Positions 1 through 8,689 of a DNA stretch of 64,000 nt are shown here, one piece after another. Location of the stretch: the NCBI RefSeq assembly GCF_014202975.1, contig NZ_JACHHZ010000002.1, positions 620,001 to 684,000 of the forward strand, written 5' to 3'. The notes beneath the pieces are model-generated. The model saw only the letters and a program-made list of their open reading frames with translations. It did no database searches and was not told the DNA's origin. The stretch's first letter is position 1, and every line of letters starts with the position of its first letter. Made by a program: the position numbers and the translations under genes. The stretch is from Povalibacter uvarum (GTDB taxonomy: Bacteria > Pseudomonadota > Gammaproteobacteria > Steroidobacterales > Steroidobacteraceae).

Positions 1-1066
1 CGCCGCGCATCAGATCGGTCGCCAGCAGATGCTGGCTGAGACTCGGGATCGCCATGAGATTCGCGGTGGGCCGCGTGCCGTTCATCACGGCGAACATGAT
101 CGGCGCGAGCGGCACCATGAGCACGACGGACAACCATGTCTGCGCTTCGCGATTGCTGCGCGTAAACGACGCGACAACGGTCATGAGCCCAGCACCGAGC
201 GGCACGAACGCGACCATCACGCCGAAGATCGCCAGCACGATCTTCGGGCCGAAGTTCGCCGACATGCCCAGCGCCTCCAGGGGCACGAACGACAGCGCGA
301 TGGCGGTCGCGACCAACGTCAGCAACAGCGACACGGCCATGAAGGCGCAGGTCGCCAGAATCTTCCCGACGATGAGCTGCGCGCGAGTGACCGGCAGTGA
401 CAGCAACGGCTCGAGCGAACCTCGTTCGCGTTCGCCGGCCGTGGTATCGATCGCCAGATAGAAGCCGCCTACCAGCATCGACATCAGGCAGAAGTAGGTC
501 ATCATGCCGAGGATCAGCACCGAGCGACCCGCCGGCGTCGCAACGTCGATGCCGCGCACTTCCACAGGCGTCATGACTTCCGGACCGATGCCACGCGCCA
601 GCAGTCGCAGTGCCGCTGATTGCCGCCCATAGGCATCGAGGAGCCTTCTCGCACGTTCCGTCGTTCCGCCGGCCCGTGTATTCGCCGTATCCAGGACAAG
701 ATTCAGGGGCGCCGGTTCGCCGCGAGCGAGTTTCTCGCCATATGCGTCGGGCACGATGAGCACGAAGTTGTAGTCGCCGGAGCGCACTTTGGCGACTGCG
801 TCGTCCGGGCCAAACGCCACGGATTCGATCTCGGCCCCGTGCTCGACGAGGAACTGCATCAGATTCGGTGCGCGCTCGGCACCGATCACCGGCAGCTTCA
901 GCGGTTGCTCCTGATCGCGAACGGCGCGATTCGACGCGATGGTCGTCGTGAGCGCAAACAGCGCGGGGGCCAGCAGCACGCCGAAGAAGAAAGCGGAAAG
1001 CACCACGCGTCGGTCGCGCAGGTTCTCGAGCACTTCCTTGAGGAACACGGTGCCGAGGATGCTCAT
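1..1066 (-). CDS. ABC-2/NatB-like transporter permease, C-terminus cut by window edge
   Basis: About 355 codons are open on the minus strand from an ATG at 1066 to the window edge, so the C-terminus is missing. The translation opens with MSILGTVFLKEVLENLRDRR, has one hydrophobic segment near residues 20-40 (VVLSAFFFGVLLAPALFAL), a soluble loop of over 100 residues, and then further membrane segments after GTTERARRL. This single N-terminal helix plus a large extracytoplasmic loop is typical of NatB-type ABC-2 permeases. The start codon overlaps the stop of the ATPase gene (ATGA, 1063-1066), so the two are translationally coupled. The substrate is not shown by sequence; sodium or drug export is known for relatives. 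Confidence 0.82.
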   Translation of the reverse strand, partial: MSILGTVFLKEVLENLRDRRVVLSAFFFGVLLAPALFALTTTIASNRAVRDQEQPLKLPVIGAERAPNLMQFLVEHGAEIESVAFGPDDAVAKVRSGDYNFVLIVPDAYGEKLARGEPAPLNLVLDTANTRAGGTTERARRLLDAYGRQSAALRLLARGIGPEVMTPVEVRGIDVATPAGRSVLILGMMTYFCLMSMLVGGFYLAIDTTAGERERGSLEPLLSLPVTRAQLIVGKILATCAFMAVSLLLTLVATAIALSFVPLEALGMSANFGPKIVLAIFGVMVAFVPLGAGLMTVVASFTRSNREAQTWLSVVLMVPLAPIMFAVMNGTRPTANLMAIPSLSQHLLATDLMRG

Positions 1067-1794
1067 GCCGCATCCTCGGCAGCAGCCGCTGCCCGCACGA
1101 AGGCTTCCTCGAGATCGTTGGTTCCGAGTGCGGCGAGAATCTGCTCCGGTGTTCCCTGAGCTACGACACGCCCGCGCGCGATGATCACGATGTCGTCGCA
1201 CAACGCGGCGACTTCCTGCATGACGTGACTGGAGAACAGCACACAACAACCGCTTTGCTTCAGTTCACGGATCATTTCGCGAAGCATGCGCACCGCGTTG
1301 ACGTCGAGTCCGTTCGTCGGCTCATCGAGGATGACCGTCTTCGGCCGATGGATCAGTGCGCGGGCGAGAGCGACTTTCAATCGCTCACCCTGCGAGTAGC
1401 CCTTCGCGCGCCGGGAAGCGACGGCACTGATCCCCAACCGCTCGATCATCGCGTCGCACGCGTTCCTGAGCTCACTGCCTCTCAGGCCATGGAGTTTGCC
1501 GTAGTACTCGATGTTCTCGCGCCCGGTGAGCTGCACATAGAGTCCGCTCGAATGCGGCAGAACGCCAAGCGACTGCCGCACTGACAACGATTGCGTGGTG
1601 CAGTCATGTCCGTTCACGGTGGCTGAGCCGCTGTCGGCACGCATCACGGTGCTCAGAATGCGCAACGTCGTGGACTTGCCCGCTCCGTTGTGACCGAGCA
1701 GTCCCGTGATCCGACCGTCAGCCGCCGTGAAGGAAACATCATCGAGCGCCTGCACGGCACCGAAGTGTTTGCGGAGATTGGAGACGCGGATCAT
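1063..1794 (-). CDS. ABC transporter ATP-binding protein (NatA-like)
   Basis: The 243-residue protein starts MIRVSNLRKHFG. Walker A is GHNGAGKST at 34-42, the signature-like YSQGERLK is at 133-140, Walker B with the D-loop is ILDEPTNGLD at about 155-164, and the switch histidine follows in FSSH near 190. This is a complete nucleotide-binding subunit and presumably drives the adjoining permease. The ATG at 1794 was chosen because it overlaps the hydrolase stop codon by ATGA and begins right at the domain; a longer frame up to 1911 would lie inside the hydrolase gene. The signature has SQGE rather than SGGQ, common in the NatA/CcmA-like group. Confidence 0.9.
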   Translation of the reverse strand: MIRVSNLRKHFGAVQALDDVSFTAADGRITGLLGHNGAGKSTTLRILSTVMRADSGSATVNGHDCTTQSLSVRQSLGVLPHSSGLYVQLTGRENIEYYGKLHGLRGSELRNACDAMIERLGISAVASRRAKGYSQGERLKVALARALIHRPKTVILDEPTNGLDVNAVRMLREMIRELKQSGCCVLFSSHVMQEVAALCDDIVIIARGRVVAQGTPEQILAALGTNDLEEAFVRAAAAAEDAA

Positions 1795-3269
1795 GGCCCC
1801 GCCCCCGTGAACGACAGCATGAACGGCGCAGGCTTCACACCGTCCAGGCACTTGGTCTCCACTGCCGTTGTGCCGCCACGTACGAATGCCGCCAACACGC
1901 GCGGCATGCACCCCGTGGCGAACTGGCCATGGCCCTGCCCCGCCAGCACAAGGTGCCGGCCGTTGGGATACGACGCGAGTGCACGCTGGCCGTACTCAGC
2001 AGGAGTCACGGGATCGTTGCTGCCCGAAAGAATCAGCACCGGCGCATCGCTCTTGAGCGGCGCGTTGAAATCGTCGTCGACGATGCCTCGCGGCCAGATA
2101 TCGCAGACCGCACGCATGCCCACCATGAAGCTCGCTCCGAGGTAGGTTGCATCCAGCGATGCGGTCGAGACTTTCTCCAGGTCCCAGCGCGGAGCATCCT
2201 CGCTGCAGACGACAGCGAAGTGCATTCCATAAGAGAGCGCCTGCTCCATCGATCGCTTTACCATCATGTACTGCGCGACCATCGGCTCAGGCTGCTGCGC
2301 TGTCTGTGCCTGATGAATAAGAAGAGGCAGCAGCGATGCCGTCTCGTCGCTGTAGGTCAGCAGCCGGACGGCGGCATTGAGTTGCATCGGACCGAAGGAG
2401 GTCTGTTGCACTTGCGCGGTGAGCGGATCCGGCAGCTTCACCTGCAACGGCTGTCGTTGCAGTCGAGCGCGCAGCGCATCGAACTGCTCTTTCACGCTCG
2501 GGAAAGCCTTCGCGCAAAGCTTGTCATCCGCACAGTGCTGAAATACCGAGTCGAGCGCGTTCTGCGCGCGCAGGGCGATATCGGGACCGAGTGCCAGATC
2601 CACCGGAACGGCACCATCGAGAATCGCCGCGCGTACGCGCGACGGATAGCGACGCAGATAGTGCTGAGCGACCCGAGTGCCATACGACACCGAGTAGATC
2701 GAGAACGCCTCGTAGCCCAGGGCGGCGCGAACATCGTCGAGATCGCGTACAGCGACGCTCGTCGTATAGAAGCGAGGATCGCCCTGCAGCGTCGCAAGGC
2801 ACTGGCGAGCGGCATCCTGCAGTTGCTGCGAGGCAGTGGTAAGAATTTCCGCGTCGTCGTCGAACGCGCAGTTCAACGCGTTGGACTGGCCGGTGCCGCG
2901 CTGATCGACGAGCACGATGTCGCGATCACGACGGATCGCCGCGAACGCCCCGCTTGCCGACGCATACACGTCGTTCGCTGCCTGACCCGGGCCGCCTGCA
3001 AGAATCACCAGAGCGTCTTTCTCCGGCTGCAATCGCAATGCAGGGATGACGGTCACACGCAATCTGATCCCGCGGCTGGCCGGATCGTCCCGATTCTCCG
3101 GCACCTCCATCCATCCGCAGCGGGCTGACGCAGTACCGCCCATCGCGCCGTCGATGCCGCATTCGGTCCAGTCAATCGGTCCGGCCGCGCCCGCTGCAAA
3201 ACCGGAGGCGAGCAGCAGGCCTGCCGCGGCGCAAGAGAAAGCGGTATGGAATCGTCGACGTTTCTTCAT
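1791..3269 (-). CDS. Secreted alpha/beta hydrolase, proline iminopeptidase/tripeptidyl aminopeptidase type
   Basis: The 492-residue product starts MKKRRRFHTAFSC and has a Sec signal peptide ending near AAGAAG (about residue 30). The oxyanion-region motif is ILAGGPGQAAN near 89-99. The nucleophile elbow reads SVSYG at 193-197, with Ser195 expected to be catalytic; the first glycine of the usual GxSxG is a serine. LILSGSNDPVTP carries the acid and AGQGHGQF the histidine, in a TAP-like C-terminal domain. It probably cleaves N-terminal residues from peptides outside the cytoplasm. The ATG at 3269 leads directly into the signal peptide; an in-frame ATG at 3299 is less likely. Its stop overlaps the ABC ATPase start, suggesting one operon with the exporter. 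Confidence 0.85.
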   Translation of the reverse strand: MKKRRRFHTAFSCAAAGLLLASGFAAGAAGPIDWTECGIDGAMGGTASARCGWMEVPENRDDPASRGIRLRVTVIPALRLQPEKDALVILAGGPGQAANDVYASASGAFAAIRRDRDIVLVDQRGTGQSNALNCAFDDDAEILTTASQQLQDAARQCLATLQGDPRFYTTSVAVRDLDDVRAALGYEAFSIYSVSYGTRVAQHYLRRYPSRVRAAILDGAVPVDLALGPDIALRAQNALDSVFQHCADDKLCAKAFPSVKEQFDALRARLQRQPLQVKLPDPLTAQVQQTSFGPMQLNAAVRLLTYSDETASLLPLLIHQAQTAQQPEPMVAQYMMVKRSMEQALSYGMHFAVVCSEDAPRWDLEKVSTASLDATYLGASFMVGMRAVCDIWPRGIVDDDFNAPLKSDAPVLILSGSNDPVTPAEYGQRALASYPNGRHLVLAGQGHGQFATGCMPRVLAAFVRGGTTAVETKCLDGVKPAPFMLSFTGAGP

Positions 3270-3458
3270 GTTCGCCGGAGTACTTTCGACGCGTCGCAAT
3301 GGTAGTCAGTAATGCCTGACCCTCGCTACTGGTGATTCTTTCGCCGAGCCGTTGGAACCAAGCGATGGGGTCATGGTCTTGTGCTGGCAGCGACACGCGG
3401 CTGAAGATACAGTCGCCGCGATTTCCAAGGGTCATTCTTCTCACCACGGAGTCCGCTC

Positions 3459-4256
3459 ATGCGATTCATCAACGTGATTGCCGGTCTGGCGCTCGCGGCC
3501 GCGCCGCTGTCGGGAGCACTGGCGAAAGACGAGGCACTGGCCAAGGCCGTTGCGTCGCCCCATCGCACATCGACGCTGGTCGAACGCGACAAGGCCCGCA
3601 AGCCGCAGGAGGAACTCGAGTTCTTCGGCATCCGGCCCAACATGACAGTCGTCGAAATCGCACCAGGCGGCGGTTACTGGACCGAGATCCTGGCACCGTA
3701 TCTGCACGACAAGGGCACGCTCTATATCGCGATCGCTCCCCGCGCCGCGAGCGAACGCGCCGCGACGCAGTACGACAACTGGAAGAAGAAAATCGACGAG
3801 AACGCGATCTACGGCAAAGTGAAGATCAGCGAGCTCGGCGGCGGCTCGTACAACATCGCCCCGGAGGGCTCCGCCGACATGGTCGTGACCTTCCGCAACG
3901 TCCACAACTGGATGGGTCAGGGAACGGCCGACCAGGTCTTCGCTTCGTTCTTCAAGGCGCTGAAGTCAGGCGGCGTGCTCGGCGTCGAGGAGCATCGGGC
4001 AAGCAACGACAAGCCGCAGGATCCGAAGGCGCAGAACGGCTACGTGCGCGAGGACTACACGATCGCGCTCGCCGAGAAGGCCGGCTTCAAGTACGTCGGC
4101 AAGTCCGAAATCCTGGCCAATCCGAAGGACACGAAGGACTGGGCACGTGGCGTCTGGACGCTGCCTCCGACCCTGGCGCTTGGCGATCAGGACCGCGAGA
4201 AGTACATTGCGATCGGCGAGGCGGACAACTTCGTGCTGAAGTTCGTGAAGCCCTGA
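3459..4256 (+). CDS. Exported class I SAM-dependent methyltransferase-like protein
   Basis: The 265-residue protein has an N-terminal signal peptide (MRFINVIAGLALAAAPLSGALA) followed by a Rossmann methyltransferase core. Motif I is VVEIAPGGGYWTEIL around residues 64-78, and later come DMVVTFRNVHNW and the GVLGVEEHR strand. This matches the COG4798-like group of predicted periplasmic methyltransferases. S-adenosylmethionine is not expected in the periplasm, so the true ligand or reaction is unclear. It stands alone, divergent from the hydrolase operon, with about 190 bp upstream that could hold both promoters. Confidence 0.82.
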   Translation: MRFINVIAGLALAAAPLSGALAKDEALAKAVASPHRTSTLVERDKARKPQEELEFFGIRPNMTVVEIAPGGGYWTEILAPYLHDKGTLYIAIAPRAASERAATQYDNWKKKIDENAIYGKVKISELGGGSYNIAPEGSADMVVTFRNVHNWMGQGTADQVFASFFKALKSGGVLGVEEHRASNDKPQDPKAQNGYVREDYTIALAEKAGFKYVGKSEILANPKDTKDWARGVWTLPPTLALGDQDREKYIAIGEADNFVLKFVKP

Positions 4257-4262
4257 TGAAGC

Positions 4263-4323
4263 GTTGACGGTTGACGGTCGGAGAAAGAAGCCTGCTTCTG
4301 ACCGTCGACAGTCCACCGTCAAC
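4263..4323. repeat. Gene-junction hairpin with GTTGACGG units
   Basis: The left arm (about 4263-4291) begins with two GTTGACG units and ends GAAAGAAGC. The right arm (about 4294-4323) reads GCTTCTGACCGTC and ends ACCGTCAAC. The arms pair imperfectly with a very short loop. It lies between the methyltransferase stop and the ribosome-binding site (aggagg at 4331) of the next gene, so it could act as a terminator or mRNA stabiliser. No T-run is visible. Confidence 0.6.
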
Positions 4324-4341
4324 CGGTTGCAGGAGGTCTCA

Positions 4342-5124
4342 ATGCAAGACGACGTCAAAAAGTACCTCTGGTGGGGCATCCCCATCATTGTCGTGGCCGG
4401 CCTGGGAGCCGCGCTGTACTACGGGCGCAAGCACAAGGAAGCGCCCGTCGTTGCCGAGCAGGTGCGGACCGAGCCGGTCGCAACGGCACCCGATCAGCCG
4501 AGCAATCATCCGATCGACGCACCCTCAGCCGACAAGCCGCTGCCGTCCCTTGGCGAAAGCGACTCGGCCCTGCAGGAATCGCTCGCCGAAGTCTTTGGCC
4601 GGCCGCTCGAGCAGTTCCTCGTGCCGAAGAACATCGTTCGCCACGTCGTCGTCACCGTCGACAATCTCCCGCGCAAGAAGACGGCGATCCAGATGTGGCC
4701 GCTGCATCCGACCGGGGGGTTGCCACTGGTCGAAGGCCAGGACGATGCGCTCACACTGAGCGCACAGAATTCGACGCGCTACGCAACGCTGATGGCGATC
4801 GTACGCAACACCGACACACGCCAGGTGGCGGCGCTCTACAAGCGCTACTACCCGCTGTTCCAGGAGGCCTACACCGAGCTGGGCTACCCCGACGCTTACT
4901 TCAACAACAGGCTGGTCGAAGTCATCGACCATCTGTTGCAGACGCCGGAGGTCACGGGGCCCATCAAGCTCACGCAGCCCGGCGTCTTCTATCAGTATGC
5001 CGACCCGACACTCGAAGAACTCTCGGCGGGCCAGAAGCTGCTCATCCGCATGGGCAGCGAGAACGCATCGACGCTGAAGATGAAGCTGCGCGAATTGCGG
5101 CGAGAGGTAGCGAAGAGAGAGTGA
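4342..5124 (+). CDS. DUF3014 domain-containing membrane-anchored protein
   Basis: The 260-residue protein starts MQDDVKKYLWWG after a clear aggagg Shine-Dalgarno at 4331. One transmembrane segment covers residues 10-27 (WWGIPIIVVAGLGAALYYG), followed by a proline-rich linker and then the conserved DUF3014 region (LSLGE... FLVPKNIVRHVVVTVDNLPRKK ... YTELGYPDAYFNNRL). The topology suggests a short cytoplasmic tail and a periplasmic domain. The function of the family is not known, and nothing in the neighbouring genes settles it. The in-frame ATG at 4264 lies inside the hairpin repeat and was rejected as the start. Confidence 0.82.
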   Translation: MQDDVKKYLWWGIPIIVVAGLGAALYYGRKHKEAPVVAEQVRTEPVATAPDQPSNHPIDAPSADKPLPSLGESDSALQESLAEVFGRPLEQFLVPKNIVRHVVVTVDNLPRKKTAIQMWPLHPTGGLPLVEGQDDALTLSAQNSTRYATLMAIVRNTDTRQVAALYKRYYPLFQEAYTELGYPDAYFNNRLVEVIDHLLQTPEVTGPIKLTQPGVFYQYADPTLEELSAGQKLLIRMGSENASTLKMKLRELRREVAKRE

Positions 5125-5133
5125 TGGACGGGT

Positions 5134-5156
5134 GTCATCCCCGCGCAGGCGGGTAT
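5134..5156. repeat. Dispersed CCCGCG-GCGGG palindrome, single copy
   Basis: GTCATCCCCGCGCAGGCGGG is one half-element of the palindromic family seen again at 10586, 18239, 20234 and 31041. It lies between the DUF3014 gene and the next start codon. The stem is CCCGC/GCGGG with a short loop. Confidence 0.65.
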
Positions 5157-5183
5157 TCATCTTTTTTCCAGTAGCGAGGGACG

Positions 5184-6182
5184 ATGAGCAAAGCCCTCCT
5201 GACAATTGGCTTCCTGGCCGTGGGCTGCGCCACGGCAGCCGTGCATTTCCACGGCAAGATGAGCGACGCACAGACGCGCGTTCAGGAACTCGAAACACGC
5301 ATCGCTGAACTCGAACGCACTGCAGGCAAACCCCGGCCTGCTCCCTTCGATGCGACCGCATCAGTACCGGCCGCCGAAGATGCGCCGGTCGCTCCCCCGC
5401 CGCCCGTTGCCAGTGCTCCGTCCCTCGTCGAGGCGAAACCCACAGCCGCCGATCCGGAGCGCAGGCAGGCCCGCGAGATGTTCATGCGCGAGCAGAAGAT
5501 GCTGCTCAACGATCCCGAATACCGGGAGGCGATGCGAACGCGACATCGCATGAGCCTGAATCAGAACTACCCGGATCTCGCGGCGGACCTGGGCCTGACC
5601 CAGGAACAGACGGACGAGTTCATGGACCTGCTTGCCGATCAGCAGCTGCGCGCGACGAGCGGACTCGATCTCGCCGACGTCGACGGGTCCGATCCCGGTC
5701 GCCGCGAGCTTCTCCAGGCGAAGCTCGAGGAGCGCCGTCGCATGGACCAGGCCGAGCGGTTGCAGGTTCTCGGCGCGGATGGGATGCAGCGCTGGGAGGA
5801 CTATCAGAAAACGATGGGCGCCCGCTTGCGGGTAAGCCAGCTCGACACCGCTTTCCAATCCGCCGGCATGCCGCTCTCCGATGATCAGCGCTCCCAGCTC
5901 AGGACTGCTTTGTCTGAACGCGAAAGACAGCGCGACGTTCGCGGATCGATGTTCGCGTCGAATGAGAGACCCACCTCTGAACAGATGACTCAGATGCGCG
6001 AGCAACAACTCGAACGAACGGAGCAGGAATTCGCCCGTTCGCGTGCCGCGGTCTCGCACATTCTCTCGACCGAGCAGATGCAGATTTACCAGCGCATGCA
6101 CGAATCCGAGCTGACCTTGCAGCGGGCACAGCTGCGGCTGCAGCGCGCCAATGCCCAGTCCATGCAACGCGAAGGGTCCTAG
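5184..6182 (+). CDS. Unrecognised membrane-anchored protein with coiled coils
   Basis: The 332-residue protein begins MSKALLTIGFLAVGCATAAV, a hydrophobic segment that could be a signal anchor. It is followed by a predicted coiled coil (about 25-46, RVQELETRIAELE), a proline/alanine-rich linker (about 48-85), and a long charged, alpha-helical, Gln/Glu/Arg-rich region to the C-terminus. I do not recognise the family. Spacing is regular with its neighbours, but there is no overlap to prove an operon. The helical C-terminus with repeated EQTDEF/DLLADQQL-type segments might be a periplasmic scaffold, but that is a guess. Confidence 0.75.
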   Translation: MSKALLTIGFLAVGCATAAVHFHGKMSDAQTRVQELETRIAELERTAGKPRPAPFDATASVPAAEDAPVAPPPPVASAPSLVEAKPTAADPERRQAREMFMREQKMLLNDPEYREAMRTRHRMSLNQNYPDLAADLGLTQEQTDEFMDLLADQQLRATSGLDLADVDGSDPGRRELLQAKLEERRRMDQAERLQVLGADGMQRWEDYQKTMGARLRVSQLDTAFQSAGMPLSDDQRSQLRTALSERERQRDVRGSMFASNERPTSEQMTQMREQQLERTEQEFARSRAAVSHILSTEQMQIYQRMHESELTLQRAQLRLQRANAQSMQREGS

Positions 6183-6258
6183 TACCCGCCAGTGGCTGCT
6201 GAGTAAACGAACGTAAAGAAGCCGCTGCGCCGGTCTCCGCTCAGTACACTGCGGGGGC

Positions 6259-6576
6259 ATGAAATTGCACCGCCTCATCCTCGCTTCCGGCACTGCGTCG
6301 CTCGGCGTGCTGTCGAGCGGCGCGTTCTCGAATACGCCTGCCCGCCCCGCCGATCAGATCTATCAAACCTATTGCGCGGTCTGTCATGCGACCGGCTGGA
6401 ATGGCGCTCCCATCAACGGCATCAAGGACGATTGGGAATCACGCGCCGCCGCGGGCTTCGATTCAATGCTCAGGAACGTGAAGCAGGGTCTGAACACGAT
6501 GCCGCCGATGGGCACCTGCATGGATTGCTCCGATGCGGAGTTGCAGGCGGCGATCGAAGAAATGATGAAGTTCTGA
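6259..6576 (+). CDS. Small class I cytochrome c, c5-like
   Basis: The 105-residue protein has a signal peptide (MKLHRLILASGTASLGVLSSG), a heme-binding CAVCH at 39-43, and a C-terminal MPPMGTCMDC at 81-90. The methionines can supply the sixth heme ligand, and the additional C87/C90 pair is characteristic of cytochrome c5-type proteins. It is periplasmic. It sits 20 bp before the quinoprotein gene on the same strand, so it is a good candidate for the electron acceptor of that dehydrogenase; that partnership is inferred from position. Confidence 0.88.
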   Translation: MKLHRLILASGTASLGVLSSGAFSNTPARPADQIYQTYCAVCHATGWNGAPINGIKDDWESRAAAGFDSMLRNVKQGLNTMPPMGTCMDCSDAELQAAIEEMMKF

Positions 6577-6595
6577 AGAAGAACGAGGGGGCCCG

Positions 6596-8548
6596 ATGCG
6601 ACACCGATCATTCGCACTACTCATCTGCGCGTGCGCGCTGCCCACGACAGCCTTCCCCGATACCGAATGGCGCTACTACGGCGGCAGCGCGGGCAGCGAC
6701 AAATATTCGCCGGTGGCTCAGATCGACGCGTCGAACGTGAAACACCTCCAGCCGGCGTGGAGCTGGGTGAGTCCGGACGATGCGCTCGTGCCGACAGTAA
6801 CGAAAGAGCGCCCCGGCTTCTTCAAGCCAACGCCCCTCATGATCGGCGGGGTGCTCTACACGAGCACCGGATTCAGTCAGGTCGCCGCGATCGACGCCGG
6901 CAGCGGCAAGACGATCTGGACGTTCGATCCGCAGGCGTATCTCGCCGGACGCAGGCCGGCGAACTCCGGCTGGCAGCATCGGGGCGTCGCGTATTGGGAA
7001 GGCCGCGTCGGCAATCGCACCGAGCGTCGCATCCTGATCGCAACGGGTACGGGCGAACTGATCGCGCTCGATGCGACCAGCGGTGCGCTGATCGATTCCT
7101 TCGGCAGGAACGGTCGCGTCGATGTGCAGGCCGCGCTGATTCGCCGCGAAGAGGATCGTCGCTTCGTCGGTTTCAATGCGCCGCCGATGATCGTGAATGA
7201 CGTCGTCGTCCTCGGCTGTACGGTCTTCGATCGTCCCACCGCGCCGCAGATGCCCGCCGGACACATTCAGGCTTTCGACGTGCGCACCGGTGCTCCGAAG
7301 TGGATTTTCCACACCGTGCCCCAGGACAAGGAGCCCGGCGTCGAAACGTGGGGCAATGAGTCGTGGAAGTACTCCGGCAACACGAACGCGTGGGCGCCGA
7401 TGAGCGCCGATCCCGAGCTCGGACTCGTGTATGTACCGGTCGGCACACCGACCAATGATTACTTCGGCGGCGATCGGCCCGGCAACAATCTCTACGCTGA
7501 GAGCCTGCTTGCTCTCGACGCCAGGACCGGCAAGCTCGCCTGGCATTTCCAGGGTGTGCATCACGGTCTGTGGGACTACGACTTCCCCGCGGCACCGACG
7601 CTCGCGGATATCACTGTCGACGGCAAGCGCATCAAAGCGATCGCGCAGATCAGCAAGCAGGGCTTCACGTATGTCTTCGATCGCGCGACCGGCAAGCCGG
7701 TATGGCCGATCGAGGAACGCGCGGTTCCTCAATCCACCGTTCCTGGCGAGAAGACCGCGGCGACGCAGCCCTTTCCGACGAAGCCGCCGCCTTTCGCCCG
7801 CCAGGGAATCACGACCGACGATCTCATCGACTTCACTCCGGAATTGCGGGCCGAGGCGATCAGGATCGCGAGCGAGTACACGATGGGCCCGCTCTTCACG
7901 CCGCCCACGATCGTTGGCGAGAACGGAAAGAAAGGCGTGTTGCAGGTACCGAGCGCCGCGGGCGGCGCGAACTGGGGCGGTTCGGCGTTCGATCCAGAAC
8001 TCGGCTACCTGTATCTCGAGTCCGCGAACATCCTGTCGATGGCCGCTGTCGTAAAGGGCGATCCGGCGCGTCACAAGACGGCGTATCTGATCCAGAACCC
8101 GGTCGGCCCCTCAGGTCCGCAGGGATTGCCGTTGCTGAAGCCGCCTTATGGTGTCGTCACGGCAATCGATCTCAACAAGGGTGAGATCGCATGGCAGGTG
8201 GCACACGGCGACGGCCCACGCGATCACCCGTTGCTCAAGGCTCTGAACCTGCCGCCGCTCGGCGCATCGAGCCACACGTTCCTTTCGAGCGGCGGCCCGC
8301 TCGTAACGAAGTCGCTGTTGTTCGTGAACCAGGTGCAGACACGCAGCGACGGCCCGGGTTACTCCACGACCGAGTTCTTCATGCGGGCGTTCGACAAGAA
8401 AACCGGTGCCGTCGTGTGGGAACACAAAATGAAGGAGCCGCCGTTCGGCACGCCGATGACGTACGAGCTCAAAGGCAAGCAGTACGTCGTCGTTTCGACG
8501 GGTGGCGCGGGCGCGCCGGGGAAGCTGGTGGCGTTCGCGCTGCCGTGA
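6596..8548 (+). CDS. PQQ-dependent (quinoprotein) dehydrogenase
   Basis: The 650-residue protein has a short signal peptide (RSFALLICACALPTTAFPD) and an eight-bladed propeller of quinoprotein repeats: WRYYGGSAGSDKYSP at the start, then GLVYVPVGTPTNDYFGG, LAWHFQGVHHGLWDYDFPAA and TGKPVWPIEERAVP. These match the membrane glucose/quinate-type PQQ dehydrogenase propeller, without the N-terminal membrane domain and without a fused cytochrome domain. The vicinal Cys-Cys pair of methanol/ethanol dehydrogenases is absent. It likely oxidises an alcohol or sugar in the periplasm and passes electrons to the cytochrome c encoded just upstream. The substrate cannot be read from the sequence, and no PQQ biosynthesis gene is in this window. 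Confidence 0.85.
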   Translation: MRHRSFALLICACALPTTAFPDTEWRYYGGSAGSDKYSPVAQIDASNVKHLQPAWSWVSPDDALVPTVTKERPGFFKPTPLMIGGVLYTSTGFSQVAAIDAGSGKTIWTFDPQAYLAGRRPANSGWQHRGVAYWEGRVGNRTERRILIATGTGELIALDATSGALIDSFGRNGRVDVQAALIRREEDRRFVGFNAPPMIVNDVVVLGCTVFDRPTAPQMPAGHIQAFDVRTGAPKWIFHTVPQDKEPGVETWGNESWKYSGNTNAWAPMSADPELGLVYVPVGTPTNDYFGGDRPGNNLYAESLLALDARTGKLAWHFQGVHHGLWDYDFPAAPTLADITVDGKRIKAIAQISKQGFTYVFDRATGKPVWPIEERAVPQSTVPGEKTAATQPFPTKPPPFARQGITTDDLIDFTPELRAEAIRIASEYTMGPLFTPPTIVGENGKKGVLQVPSAAGGANWGGSAFDPELGYLYLESANILSMAAVVKGDPARHKTAYLIQNPVGPSGPQGLPLLKPPYGVVTAIDLNKGEIAWQVAHGDGPRDHPLLKALNLPPLGASSHTFLSSGGPLVTKSLLFVNQVQTRSDGPGYSTTEFFMRAFDKKTGAVVWEHKMKEPPFGTPMTYELKGKQYVVVSTGGAGAPGKLVAFALP

Positions 8549-8561
8549 GAAAAGAGGCAGA

Positions 8562-8672
8562 AGGATTCTCCACGGGGTAGGAGAAAAACAGTGAGAGAAC
8601 GAGACCCTCTTCCTCAATGATCCGTTTCGTTTGTCTTACCCCGTGATCCCCGTGTACCCCGTGGAAAATCCT
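8562..8672. repeat. Long inverted repeat with 9-bp CACGGGG units (copy 1)
   Basis: The left arm AGGATTCTCCACGGGGTA (8562-8579) pairs at 17 of 18 positions with 8655-8672. The right side contains three 9-bp units of CCCCGTGNN at 8638-8664. It lies between two converging genes, so it may work as a bidirectional terminator. The same architecture recurs at 21430, 26239 and 39457. Confidence 0.75.
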
Positions 8673-8689
8673 CTTCCACTCTTCCTTCC

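Noticed and set aside
6617-8074. Open frame of 485 codons on the minus strand
   Set aside because: Antisense to the quinoprotein dehydrogenase; Arg-rich shadow translation without motifs.
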